Below, in pieces: positions 25,775 to 33,530 of a DNA stretch of 64,000 nt (position 1 is the stretch's first letter; every line of letters starts with the position of its first letter). Origin of the DNA: Paracoccus bogoriensis (GTDB taxonomy: Bacteria; Pseudomonadota; Alphaproteobacteria; Rhodobacterales; Rhodobacteraceae); contig NZ_JAHYSR010000002.1 in the NCBI RefSeq assembly GCF_019431455.1, forward strand, positions 62,001-126,000, given 5' to 3'. Both the position numbers and the translations under genes were made by a program. Below the pieces are notes generated by a model. That model had not been told where the DNA came from and searched no databases. It saw only the letters and a program-made list of their open reading frames with translations.

Positions 25775-26857
25775 TCAGGCTGCAAGGGCATAGGGGGCGG
25801 GGGTGACCAGACGGCCATCCTCGGCGAAGACATAGATGTGGCGCGGCTCCAGCCAGACGGGCAGGGCGGCGTCCAGCGCCAGATCGTGGACGCCGTGGAT
25901 CAGCCCGACCCACCGCGCGCCGTGATGGTCCAGATGGATGAAGGTTTCGGACCCGGTCAGTTCGGTCACGACCAGCCGCGTGTCGAAGCGGATCGCATCG
26001 GCCGAGGGCTGGTGCAGATGCAGGTGATTGGGCCGGAAACCCGCCAGATAGGCGCCATCAGGCAGCCCGGCCAGCGCGCCCGCCGCCGCGTGGCTGTCGC
26101 CATAGGACAGGCGCCCCTGCGCCAGACGCACCGGCAGAAAGTTCATCGGCGGATCGCTGAAGACCCGCGCCGTTGTCGCATCGACCGGCTGGCGATAGAC
26201 CTGCGGGGTCGGGCCGAATTGCGTCACGCGGCCCTCCCACAGGGTCGCGGTATTGCCGCCCAGCAGCAGCGCCTCTTCGGGTTCGGTCGTGGCATAGACG
26301 AAGATCGCGCCCGATGCCTCGAAGATGCGAGGGATCTCGACGCGCAACTCCTCGCGCAGCTTGTAGTCGAGGTTGGCCAGGGGCTCGTCCAGCAGGACCA
26401 GCCCGGCATTCTTGACGAGCGCGCGGGCCAGCGCGCAACGCTGCTGCTGGCCGCCCGACAATTCCAGCGGCTTGCGTGTCAGCATCGGCGTCAGGCGCAT
26501 CAGCTCGGCCGCCTCGCGGACGCGGCGGTCGATCTCGGGGCGCGAGACCCCCATCAACCGCAGGGGCGAGGCGATGTTCTCATAGACCGTCATCGCCGGG
26601 TAGTTGACGAATTGCTGATAGACCATCGCGACCTGCCGGTCCTGAACGCGCATCCCGGTCACGTCCTGGCCCTGCCAGATCACGCGGCCCTGCGCGGGGC
26701 GATCCAGCCCCGCCATCAGCCGCATCAAGGATGTCTTGCCCGACAGCGTCGGTCCCAGCAGCACGTTCATCGTGCCCTTCTCAAGGCGCAGGTCGGTGGG
26801 GTGGATATGCACCTGCCCCTCGACGACCTTGCTGACGCCTTTCAATTCCAATGTCAT
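25775..26857 (-). CDS. glpS: Glycerol ABC transporter ATPase GlpS (no switch histidine)
   Basis: 360 residues. Walker A is GPTLSGKT (35-42), the signature LSGGQ (133-137) and Walker B LVLLDEP (153-159) are normal, but the switch-loop histidine is replaced: the segment reads VYATTEPEEAL with Thr191 where VTHD has His. The C-terminal domain resembles MalK-type regulatory regions (GAYLAGFRPNHLHL). It pairs with GlpT in the glycerol importer. The start at 26857 follows GGGGGAAACGAC; longer in-frame extension would overlap glpD. It is second in the operon, 29 bases after glpD. Confidence 0.92.
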   Translation of the reverse strand: MTLELKGVSKVVEGQVHIHPTDLRLEKGTMNVLLGPTLSGKTSLMRLMAGLDRPAQGRVIWQGQDVTGMRVQDRQVAMVYQQFVNYPAMTVYENIASPLRLMGVSRPEIDRRVREAAELMRLTPMLTRKPLELSGGQQQRCALARALVKNAGLVLLDEPLANLDYKLREELRVEIPRIFEASGAIFVYATTEPEEALLLGGNTATLWEGRVTQFGPTPQVYRQPVDATTARVFSDPPMNFLPVRLAQGRLSYGDSHAAAGALAGLPDGAYLAGFRPNHLHLHQPSADAIRFDTRLVVTELTGSETFIHLDHHGARWVGLIHGVHDLALDAALPVWLEPRHIYVFAEDGRLVTPAPYALAA

Positions 26858-26886
26858 GTCGTTTCCCCCTCCCCTTGACTGCCGCC

Positions 26887-28485
26887 CTATTCGGCGGCAG
26901 CCGATGCGCCGCCCCGCCGGGCGCGCATCCAGTCGTTCAATGCGTCGATCTGGTCCGGCGTCATCCGCAGGCCCAGCTTGCTGCGGCGCCAGACGATATC
27001 CTCGGCGCTGCGGGCATATTCGCGTTCCATCAGCCAGATCACCTCGGCCTCGGTCAGGGTCGCGCCGAAGTCGCGGCCCAGATCGGCGGCTTGACGGGCG
27101 CCGTTCAGGATGGTCGCGGCCTCGCTGCCATAGGCGCGCACAAGGCGCAGCGCCCAAGGCGCGCTGAGAAACGGATGCGCGCCGCGCAGGTCGCAGACCA
27201 GCCGCCCCACCGCATCGACGGGGAAATCTCCGCCGGGCAGGGGCACACCCCTGGTCCATGCGCCGGGCAGGCCCGGAAAGAAGGGCGCGATCTTTTCAAG
27301 CGCGGATTCCGCCAGACGGCGATAGGTCGTGATCTTGCCGCCAAAGACGTTCAGCACCGGCGCCCCGCCATTCCGGTCCACCTTGAGCGTATAATCGCGC
27401 GTCGCCGCCGTCGCGCTTTGCGCCCCGTCATCGTAAAGCGGACGCACGCCGGAATAGGACCAGACGACATCCTCGGGGCCAAGTTGGCGCGCGAAATACT
27501 GATTGGCGAAGGCCAGCAGGTAATCGCGTTCCTCTGGCGTGCATTCCGGCCTGCGCGAGGGGTCGTCATGGTCGGCATCGGTCGTGCCGATCAGGGTGAA
27601 GTCTGTCTCGTAGGGGATGGCGAAGATGATCCGCCCATCGGTGCCCTGGAAGAAATAGCATTTGTCGTGGTCGTAAAGCCGACGCGTCACGATATGACTG
27701 CCGCGGACCAGACGCACGCCCTCGGTCGAGTTCAGGCGGATTCTGGTCTGGATGATCTCTCCGACCCAGGGGCCGCCGGCATTGACCAGCATCCTTGCCA
27801 GATGCTGCCGAGTCTCGCCGGTTTCGCTGTCTTGCGTCGTGACGCGCCAATGTTCGTTTTCACGCTCGGCCGACAGGACGCGGGTGCGGGTCAGGATCCG
27901 GGCGCCGCGCGCCTCGGCATCGCGGGCATTCAGCACCACAAGCCGCGAATCCTCGACCCAGCAATCGGAATATTCAAAGGCGCGCCGGAACTGCGGTTTG
28001 AGGGGCGCGCCCTCGGGCGTGCCGGGCAGCGACAGGGTCGTGGTGCCGGGCAGGATCTTGCGGCCGCCCAGGTTGTCGTAGAGAAACAGGCCCAGCCGGA
28101 TCAGCCAGGCAGGACGGCGCCCCTTCATCCAGGGCATCAGCACGCCCAGCAGCTTTGACGTGGGCGTGTCCGAGTCAAACCGCATCTCAGGGTGATAGGG
28201 CAGGACAAAGCGCATCGGCCAACTGATATGCGGCATCGCGCGCAGCAGCACCTCGCGTTCGATCAGCGCCTCGCGGACCAGCCTGAATTCGAAATATTCC
28301 AGATAGCGCAGGCCGCCGTGAAACAGCTTGGTCGATGCTGACGAGGTCGCCTGCGCCAGATCGCCCATCTCGGCCAGGGTGACGGATAGGCCACGCCCCG
28401 CCGCATCACGGGCGATTCCGCAGCCATTGATGCCACCGCCGATCACGAAGAGATCGGTGATGTCCCGGGTGCTGCCATCTGTCAT
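26887..28485 (-). CDS. glpD: Glycerol-3-phosphate dehydrogenase (FAD, respiratory)
   Basis: 532 residues. It oxidises glycerol 3-phosphate to dihydroxyacetone phosphate at the inner membrane, passing electrons to ubiquinone. The FAD-binding motif VIGGGINGCGIARDAAGRG is near the N-terminus, followed by SSASTKLFHGGLRYLEYFEF, NAGGPWVGEI and SGVRPLYDD, all signature GlpD segments; a C-terminal DAO_C-type helical domain includes EVIWLMEREYARSAEDIVWRRSKLGL. The ATG at 28485 is preferred (GAGG upstream); a GTG seven codons earlier is possible. First gene of the glp operon, divergent from glpR across a 258-bp region with TGTTCG-type half-sites. Confidence 0.95.
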   Translation of the reverse strand: MTDGSTRDITDLFVIGGGINGCGIARDAAGRGLSVTLAEMGDLAQATSSASTKLFHGGLRYLEYFEFRLVREALIEREVLLRAMPHISWPMRFVLPYHPEMRFDSDTPTSKLLGVLMPWMKGRRPAWLIRLGLFLYDNLGGRKILPGTTTLSLPGTPEGAPLKPQFRRAFEYSDCWVEDSRLVVLNARDAEARGARILTRTRVLSAERENEHWRVTTQDSETGETRQHLARMLVNAGGPWVGEIIQTRIRLNSTEGVRLVRGSHIVTRRLYDHDKCYFFQGTDGRIIFAIPYETDFTLIGTTDADHDDPSRRPECTPEERDYLLAFANQYFARQLGPEDVVWSYSGVRPLYDDGAQSATAATRDYTLKVDRNGGAPVLNVFGGKITTYRRLAESALEKIAPFFPGLPGAWTRGVPLPGGDFPVDAVGRLVCDLRGAHPFLSAPWALRLVRAYGSEAATILNGARQAADLGRDFGATLTEAEVIWLMEREYARSAEDIVWRRSKLGLRMTPDQIDALNDWMRARRGGASAAAE

Positions 28486-28560
28486 CCCAGCCTCGTCGTC
28501 TTGCACGCTTAAGCGATCATGACCCAGCTCGCGCGAAAAGGAAAGATGTTTATTTTCTTT

Positions 28561-28712
28561 TTTGTTCGATTATGAAGTCACTGACAAGGTTGGTATTTTT
28601 CGTCTTTCAGTTCCGAAAAGCCGATCTTGTGCATTGCGTTGAGGGTGTGCAGGCGCGCTTCTTATGTTCGTTCTGGATAAAGACGAACAACTTGCGCGGA
28701 CGAATCGAACAT
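28561..28712. promoter_or_regulatory. Cluster of GlpR-like half-sites between glpD and glpR
   Basis: TTGTTCG occurs at 28562-28568, ATGTTCG at 28664-28670, CGAACAA at 28684-28690 and CGAACAT at 28706-28712. These match half-sites of the E. coli GlpR operator (ATGTTCG...CGAACAT). The last three lie about 20-22 bp apart, two helical turns, close upstream of glpR, and the first lies near the expected glpD promoter. GlpR binding is inferred from motif and location. Confidence 0.6.
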
Positions 28713-28743
28713 GGCACATCTGGTCAACCTGATCGGAGCGCGC

Positions 28744-29508
28744 ATGTCCCAATCCTTTCGCCAGCCCGAAATCCTGGAAATCGCTCGCCGCGACGGCAAG
28801 GTGACAGTCGAATCCCTGGCGGCGCATTTCGGCGTGACCTTGCAGACGATCCGGCGCGATCTGACCGAACTGGCCGAGGCCGGGCGGCTGGAACGGGTTC
28901 ATGGCGGCGCGATCCTGCCATCCGGCGTCAGCAATATCGGCTATGAGGAGCGTCGCGCCCTGAACAAGGACGCCAAGACCGCCATCGCGCGGGCCTGCGC
29001 GGCAGAGGTGCCCGAGAACATTTCGCTGTTTCTGAACATCGGCACCAGCACCGAGGCCGTCGCCCGCGAATTGCTGGGCCATCGCAACATGCTGGTTGTC
29101 ACGAACAACATGAATGTCGCCAATATCCTGGCCGCCAATCCCGATTGCGAAGTGATCGTCACGGGCGGCAATCTGCGCCGGTCGGATGGCGGGCTGGTCG
29201 GCACCCTTGCCGCCGAGACGATCCGGCAGTTCAAGTTTGATCTGGCGGTGATCGGCTGCTCGGCGCTGGACCGCGACGGCGATCTGCTGGATTTCGACAT
29301 CCAGGAGGTCGGCGTCAGCCAGACCATCCTGCGCCAGTCGCGCCGGACCTTTCTGGCGGTGGATCATTCCAAGCTCAAGCGCAGCGCCCCCGCCCGGATC
29401 GCGTCGTTGGCCGAACTGGATTGCGTGTTCACCGACCGCCCGCTGCCGCCCGACCTGATGCGGCTGTGCCAGGGTTGGGATACCCGCGTGGTCACGGCGC
29501 AGCCCTGA
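28744..29508 (+). CDS. glpR: GlpR, DeoR-family repressor of the glycerol regulon
   Basis: 254 residues. The N-terminal DeoR helix-turn-helix is clear: RQPEILEIARRDGKVTVESL then LQTIRRDLTELAEAGRLERVHGGA. The C-terminal effector domain has the conserved sugar-phosphate binding segment LFLNIGTSTEAVARELL, NMLVVTNNMNVA, IVTGGNLR and AVDHSKLKRSAP. In the related E. coli protein the inducer is glycerol 3-phosphate. The start at 28744 was chosen for GGAG 5 bases upstream and a normal N-terminal length; an ATG at 28711 would add 11 residues. Divergent from glpD and convergent with putA. Confidence 0.92.
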   Translation: MSQSFRQPEILEIARRDGKVTVESLAAHFGVTLQTIRRDLTELAEAGRLERVHGGAILPSGVSNIGYEERRALNKDAKTAIARACAAEVPENISLFLNIGTSTEAVARELLGHRNMLVVTNNMNVANILAANPDCEVIVTGGNLRRSDGGLVGTLAAETIRQFKFDLAVIGCSALDRDGDLLDFDIQEVGVSQTILRQSRRTFLAVDHSKLKRSAPARIASLAELDCVFTDRPLPPDLMRLCQGWDTRVVTAQP

Positions 29509-29516
29509 ACGCAGAC

Positions 29517-29550
29517 GCTGCCGCGCTGGCTGCACGTCAGGACCGGCAGC
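29517..29550. terminator. Weak inverted repeat between convergent glpR and putA
   Basis: GCTGCCG (29517-29523) and CGGCAGC (29544-29550) could form a 7-bp stem with a 20-nt loop in the 45-bp gap between the two stop codons. There is no T-run on either side, so intrinsic termination is doubtful. Confidence 0.3.
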
Positions 29551-29553
29551 GAC

Positions 29554-32500
29554 CTAGTCCGCCAGAAGGGCCGCGTTGCCGCCCGCAGCGGTCGTGTCCA
29601 CGCACAGATGCCGTTCATGCAGGACATGCGCCTGATCGGGCATTGCCGTCAACAGCGGGACCAGCGGGCCTTCGCGTCGGGCAAGCGCCATCGCCATGGC
29701 GCGGGCCGTCGCCTCGTCACCCCACCACAGAACCGCCGAGAGACCGGGCAGGTCGGTCAGCGCATCGGCTGCAACTTGGCCGCTTGCCGCGACCGCCTCG
29801 CCGCCAAGGGCGCGCACGGCCTGGGCCTGTGCCGCGGCCGCGGCCGCGCCGGGACCAAGGCACAGGACCGGTGCGCGGGGCGCCAGGGTCAGGCGGTTCA
29901 GCTCTCCGGTCGGGCCGGGCATCAGGGTTTCCGACACGATTCGCCCATTGGCCCGCCCCAAAAGGCCGGCAAGGCGGGCCGGATCGTCGCGGGTCGTCCA
30001 GTCGCGGCCCCTTTCAGGCAGCTCGGGCGCGAAGAAGCGCGTCAGGTAAAGCGGGCCGCCCGCCTTGGGGCCGGTGCCCGAGAGCCCCTCGCCGCCGAAG
30101 GGCTGGCTGCCGACCGTCGCGCCGATCTGATTGCGGTTGACGTAGAGGTTGCCGGCATGAACCGCATCGGCCACCTTCTGCACGCGGCTGTCGATGCGGC
30201 TGTGCAGGCCAAAGGTCAACCCGTAGCCCCGCGCATTGATCGCCTGGATCACCTGGGGCAGGTCGGCGGCGCGGAAGGTCGCGACATGCAGGACGGGGCC
30301 GAAGATCTCGCGTTCCAGTTCCTCGATCCCTGCGACGCGGATCAGGGTCGGCGGGACGAAGCAGCCGTCCTGCGGGGCGGCGCGCTGGTGCAGGATGCGG
30401 GCGCGCTGCGCCTCGATCCAGTCAATGATGCCCTGCCGCGCCTCGGGGTCGATGACCGGGCCGACATCGGTCGAGAGATGCCAGGGATCGCCCACGGTCA
30501 GTTCATCCATCGCACCCCGGATCATCGCGATGACGTGGTCGGCGATGTCCTCCTGAACGTAAAGGCAGCGCAGGGCCGAGCAACGCTGACCCGCCGAGCG
30601 GAAGCTGGAGGCGACGATGTCGCGCACCGCCTGTTCTGGCAGGGCGGTGCTGTCCACGATCATCGCGTTCAGCCCGCCGGTTTCCGCGATCAGCGGCGTG
30701 CCGGGGACCATGTGCTGCGCCATGCTGTGGGCAATGCGGCGGGCGGTCTCGGTCGAGCCGGTGAAGACCACGCCGCCGATGCGCGGATCGCGGGTCAGCG
30801 CCGCGCCGACCGTGGCGCCGTCGCCCGGCAGCAATTGCAGCGCCGAGGCCGGGACGCCGGCCTTGTGCAGCAGGCGCACGGCGAAGGCGGCGATCAGCGG
30901 CGTCTGTTCGGCGGGCTTGGCCAGGACCGCGTTCCCGGCCATCAGCGCGGCCGCGATCTGGCCGGTGAAGATGGCCAGCGGAAAGTTCCATGGGCTGATC
31001 GCAGTGATGATGCCGCGCGGGGCGTCGCTGCGGGCCTCGCCCTGCTGGGCGTAGTAGCGCAGGAAGTCCACCGCCTCGCGCAGTTCGGCCACGGCGTCGT
31101 TCACGGTCTTGCCGGCCTCGCGGGCGAGGATGGCGAAGATCGGTCCGAACTGTGCTTCGTAAAGGTCAGCGGCGTGGCGCAGAACCTGCGCGCGTTCGGC
31201 GGCGGGGGCATCCCAGGTCCGGGCATCCTCGATGGCGCGGGCGACGGTCTCGGCATCGGCCTCGGTCACATGGGCCAGGACCGCGCCGGTGGCGGGGTTC
31301 ACGACCGGGCGGCGCGGGCCTGTGGCCGGGCGCAGCGTGATCGGGGCGGCGTCGTCCAGCGCGATCTGGCGGGCATCCTCGATCCGGGCAAGCACGTCAT
31401 CGGCGGTCAGGTCGAAACCCTGCGCATTGACGCGCCCTTCGCCATAGATCGCGGCGGGGGCCTTCAGCGCCTGCGGGGCGCGGGCGGTCGGCAGCGCGTC
31501 GAAGGGATCGCGGGCGATGTCCTCGGGGGCGATGGTCTCATCGACGATCTGGTTGACAAAGCTGGAATTCGCGCCGTTCTCCAGCAGGCGGCGCACCAGA
31601 TAGGCCAGCAGATCGCGATGCGCGCCGACCGGGGCATAGATGCGGCAGCGCGTGCCGTGATCGGTCCGCACGATGTCGTGCAGGCGCTCGCCCATGCCGT
31701 GCAGGCGCTGGAATTCGAAATCCACGCCCTTGGCCATGTCGAGGATCGCCGCGACCGAATGGGCGTTGTGTGTGGCGAATTGCGGATAGATGCGGTCGGC
31801 ATGGGCGATCAGCTTCCGCGCGCAGGCGATGTAGCTGACATCGGTCGCCGTCTTGGAGGTGAAAAGCGGGAAATCGGGATGGCCCTCGACCTGGGCGCGC
31901 TTCATCTCGGTATCCCAATAGGCGCCCTTGACCAGACGCACCATGATGCGGCGGTCCAGACGGGTGGCCAGCGCGTGCAGCCAGTCGATCACCGCGCCCG
32001 CACGCTTGCCATAAGCCTGCACCACCACGCCGAACCCGTTCCAGCCCGCCAGTTCGGGATCGGACAGCACGGCCTGGATCACCTTCAGCGACAGGGTCAG
32101 GCGGTCCTGCTCTTCGGCGTCGATGTTCATGCCCATGTCGGCGGCGCGCGCCGCGCGGGCCAGATCGCGCACAACGGGGACCAGTTCGGCCATGACGCGG
32201 GCTTCTTGCGCGACCTCATAGCGGGGATGCAGCGCTGACAGCTTGATCGAGATGCCGGGATTGGCACGCACATCGCCCTTGTCGCAGGATTGCGCGATGG
32301 CCGTGATGGCGTGGGAATAGGATCGGGCGTAACGGTCGGCATCCTCGCGCGTCATCGCGGCCTCGCCCAGCATGTCGTAGCTGTAGCTGTAGCCCTTGGC
32401 CTCCAGCGTGCGGGCGCGCGACAGGGCGTCGGTGATGGTCTGGCCCAGCACGAACTGGCGGCCCATCTCGCGCATGGCGCGCTGCATGGCGGCGCGGATC

Positions 32501-32952
32501 ACCGGCTCGCCCAGACGGCGGATCGCGCCGCGCAGCGTGCCCGCGATGCCAGGCTGCGGATCATCCAGCACGCGGCCCGTCAGCATCAGCGCCCAGGTCG
32601 AGGCGTTCACCAGGCTCGAGGCGCTTTCGCCCAGATGCCTGCCCCAGTCCGAGGGCGCGATCTTGTCCTCGATCAGCGCGTCGATGGTCACGCGGTCGGG
32701 CACGCGCAGCATCGCCTCGGCCAGGCACATCAGCGCGATGCCCTCGCGGGTGGACAGGCCGTATTCCGCCAGCATGTGCTCCATCATCGTGGGCCGTGAT
32801 TGCGCGCGGATGCGGCGCACCAGATCGGCGGCATTGGCGCTGATGCGCGCGCGGGTCTCGGCGGACAGGGCGGCCTCGGCCACCAGCCGGTCGAGGATCG
32901 CGGCTTCGGGGGCGAATTTGGCGGCGGATCCAAGGGCTTTCAGATCGGTCAT
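29554..32952 (-). CDS. putA: Bifunctional proline dehydrogenase / delta-1-pyrroline-5-carboxylate dehydrogenase
   Basis: 1132 residues. It oxidises proline to glutamate in two steps. The proline dehydrogenase barrel (about 130-450) shows the family segments EGHPDFPLFTSKTATDVSYIAC and ATHNAHSVAAIL. The aldehyde dehydrogenase domain (about 530-1000) has AISPWNFPLAIFTGQIAAAL, catalytic Glu in LIAETGGLNAMIVD and catalytic Cys in FRSAGQRCSALR. The C-terminal extension ends in the conserved HLCVDTTAAGGNAAL motif of long PutA proteins. The N-terminus lacks the ribbon-helix-helix DNA-binding domain of E. coli PutA, so regulation falls to the divergent Lrp-type PutR. The start at 32952 has GGAG 9 bases upstream; an ATG at 32979 is possible. 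Confidence 0.95.
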   Translation of the reverse strand: MTDLKALGSAAKFAPEAAILDRLVAEAALSAETRARISANAADLVRRIRAQSRPTMMEHMLAEYGLSTREGIALMCLAEAMLRVPDRVTIDALIEDKIAPSDWGRHLGESASSLVNASTWALMLTGRVLDDPQPGIAGTLRGAIRRLGEPVIRAAMQRAMREMGRQFVLGQTITDALSRARTLEAKGYSYSYDMLGEAAMTREDADRYARSYSHAITAIAQSCDKGDVRANPGISIKLSALHPRYEVAQEARVMAELVPVVRDLARAARAADMGMNIDAEEQDRLTLSLKVIQAVLSDPELAGWNGFGVVVQAYGKRAGAVIDWLHALATRLDRRIMVRLVKGAYWDTEMKRAQVEGHPDFPLFTSKTATDVSYIACARKLIAHADRIYPQFATHNAHSVAAILDMAKGVDFEFQRLHGMGERLHDIVRTDHGTRCRIYAPVGAHRDLLAYLVRRLLENGANSSFVNQIVDETIAPEDIARDPFDALPTARAPQALKAPAAIYGEGRVNAQGFDLTADDVLARIEDARQIALDDAAPITLRPATGPRRPVVNPATGAVLAHVTEADAETVARAIEDARTWDAPAAERAQVLRHAADLYEAQFGPIFAILAREAGKTVNDAVAELREAVDFLRYYAQQGEARSDAPRGIITAISPWNFPLAIFTGQIAAALMAGNAVLAKPAEQTPLIAAFAVRLLHKAGVPASALQLLPGDGATVGAALTRDPRIGGVVFTGSTETARRIAHSMAQHMVPGTPLIAETGGLNAMIVDSTALPEQAVRDIVASSFRSAGQRCSALRCLYVQEDIADHVIAMIRGAMDELTVGDPWHLSTDVGPVIDPEARQGIIDWIEAQRARILHQRAAPQDGCFVPPTLIRVAGIEELEREIFGPVLHVATFRAADLPQVIQAINARGYGLTFGLHSRIDSRVQKVADAVHAGNLYVNRNQIGATVGSQPFGGEGLSGTGPKAGGPLYLTRFFAPELPERGRDWTTRDDPARLAGLLGRANGRIVSETLMPGPTGELNRLTLAPRAPVLCLGPGAAAAAAQAQAVRALGGEAVAASGQVAADALTDLPGLSAVLWWGDEATARAMAMALARREGPLVPLLTAMPDQAHVLHERHLCVDTTAAGGNAALLAD

Positions 32953-32998
32953 GGCGCGGCTCCGGGATGATTGCGCCATGATACGGCAGCTTTCATGG

Positions 32999-33014
32999 TC
33001 TTTGTGACCAAAGA
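32999..33014. promoter_or_regulatory. Inverted repeat in the putA-putR divergent promoter region
   Basis: TCTTTG (32999-33004), four bases, then CAAAGA (33009-33014) is a perfect inverted repeat placed almost equally far from the putA start (46 bp) and the putR start (45 bp). This is a natural place for PutR binding to both promoters; the assignment is inferred. Confidence 0.45.
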
Positions 33015-33059
33015 TGCGCTAATCTGTAGTCCGATGAACCATCGGCAAGGGAATTCGCG

Positions 33060-33530
33060 ATGAATGAGCTTCTGGACCCGATCAACCGCCGCATCCTGTC
33101 GGAACTGGTGGCGAATGCGCGAATCCCGGTCACGGAGCTGGCGCGCAAGGTCGGCCTGTCAAAGACCCCGGTCGCAGGTCGCATCCGCGCGCTGGAAGAG
33201 GCGGGGCTGATCACCGGCTATCGGGCGATGCTGTCGCCGCTGAAGCTGGGGCTGACCCATGTGACCTATGTCGAACTGCGCCTGTCCGACACCCGCCAAA
33301 AGGCGCTGGAGGCCTTCAACGCCGCCGTCCGCGCCATCGAGGCGGTCGAGGAATGCTACATGATCGCGGGCGGCTTCGACTATCTGCTCAAGGTGCGGTC
33401 GCGCGACATGGCCGATTACCGCCGCATCATGGCCGAACAGATCTCGGCCCTGCCCCATGTCACCGCCACGTCAAGCTATGTCGCGATGGAGGCGGTTGTG
33501 GAACAGGGCTGGACCGGGGTCGAGGGCTAA
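33060..33530 (+). CDS. putR: Lrp/AsnC-family regulator, probably PutR
   Basis: 156 residues. The N-terminal helix-turn-helix (about 1-60) reads LDPINRRILSELVANARIPVTELARKVGLSKTPVAGRIRALEEAGLI, typical of Lrp proteins, followed by a RAM/AsnC effector domain with CYMIAGGFDYLLKVRSRDMADY. In Agrobacterium and Rhodobacter an Lrp-type PutR divergent from putA activates it in response to proline. The 107-bp intergenic region carries a palindrome. The TAA stop (33528-33530) overlaps the TAG stop of the convergent sulfotransferase gene (33527-33529). Confidence 0.9.
   Translation: MNELLDPINRRILSELVANARIPVTELARKVGLSKTPVAGRIRALEEAGLITGYRAMLSPLKLGLTHVTYVELRLSDTRQKALEAFNAAVRAIEAVEECYMIAGGFDYLLKVRSRDMADYRRIMAEQISALPHVTATSSYVAMEAVVEQGWTGVEG

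Noticed and set aside
29608..32238. An 876-codon plus-strand frame
   Set aside because: Antisense to putA, whose two catalytic domains are unmistakable.
33527..33530. Overlapping opposite-strand stop codons of putR and the sulfotransferase gene
   Set aside because: Compact convergent ends are ordinary in this genome (also tamB with the UbiB-family gene, and the PfkB-family gene with aroC), so not taken as a finding.
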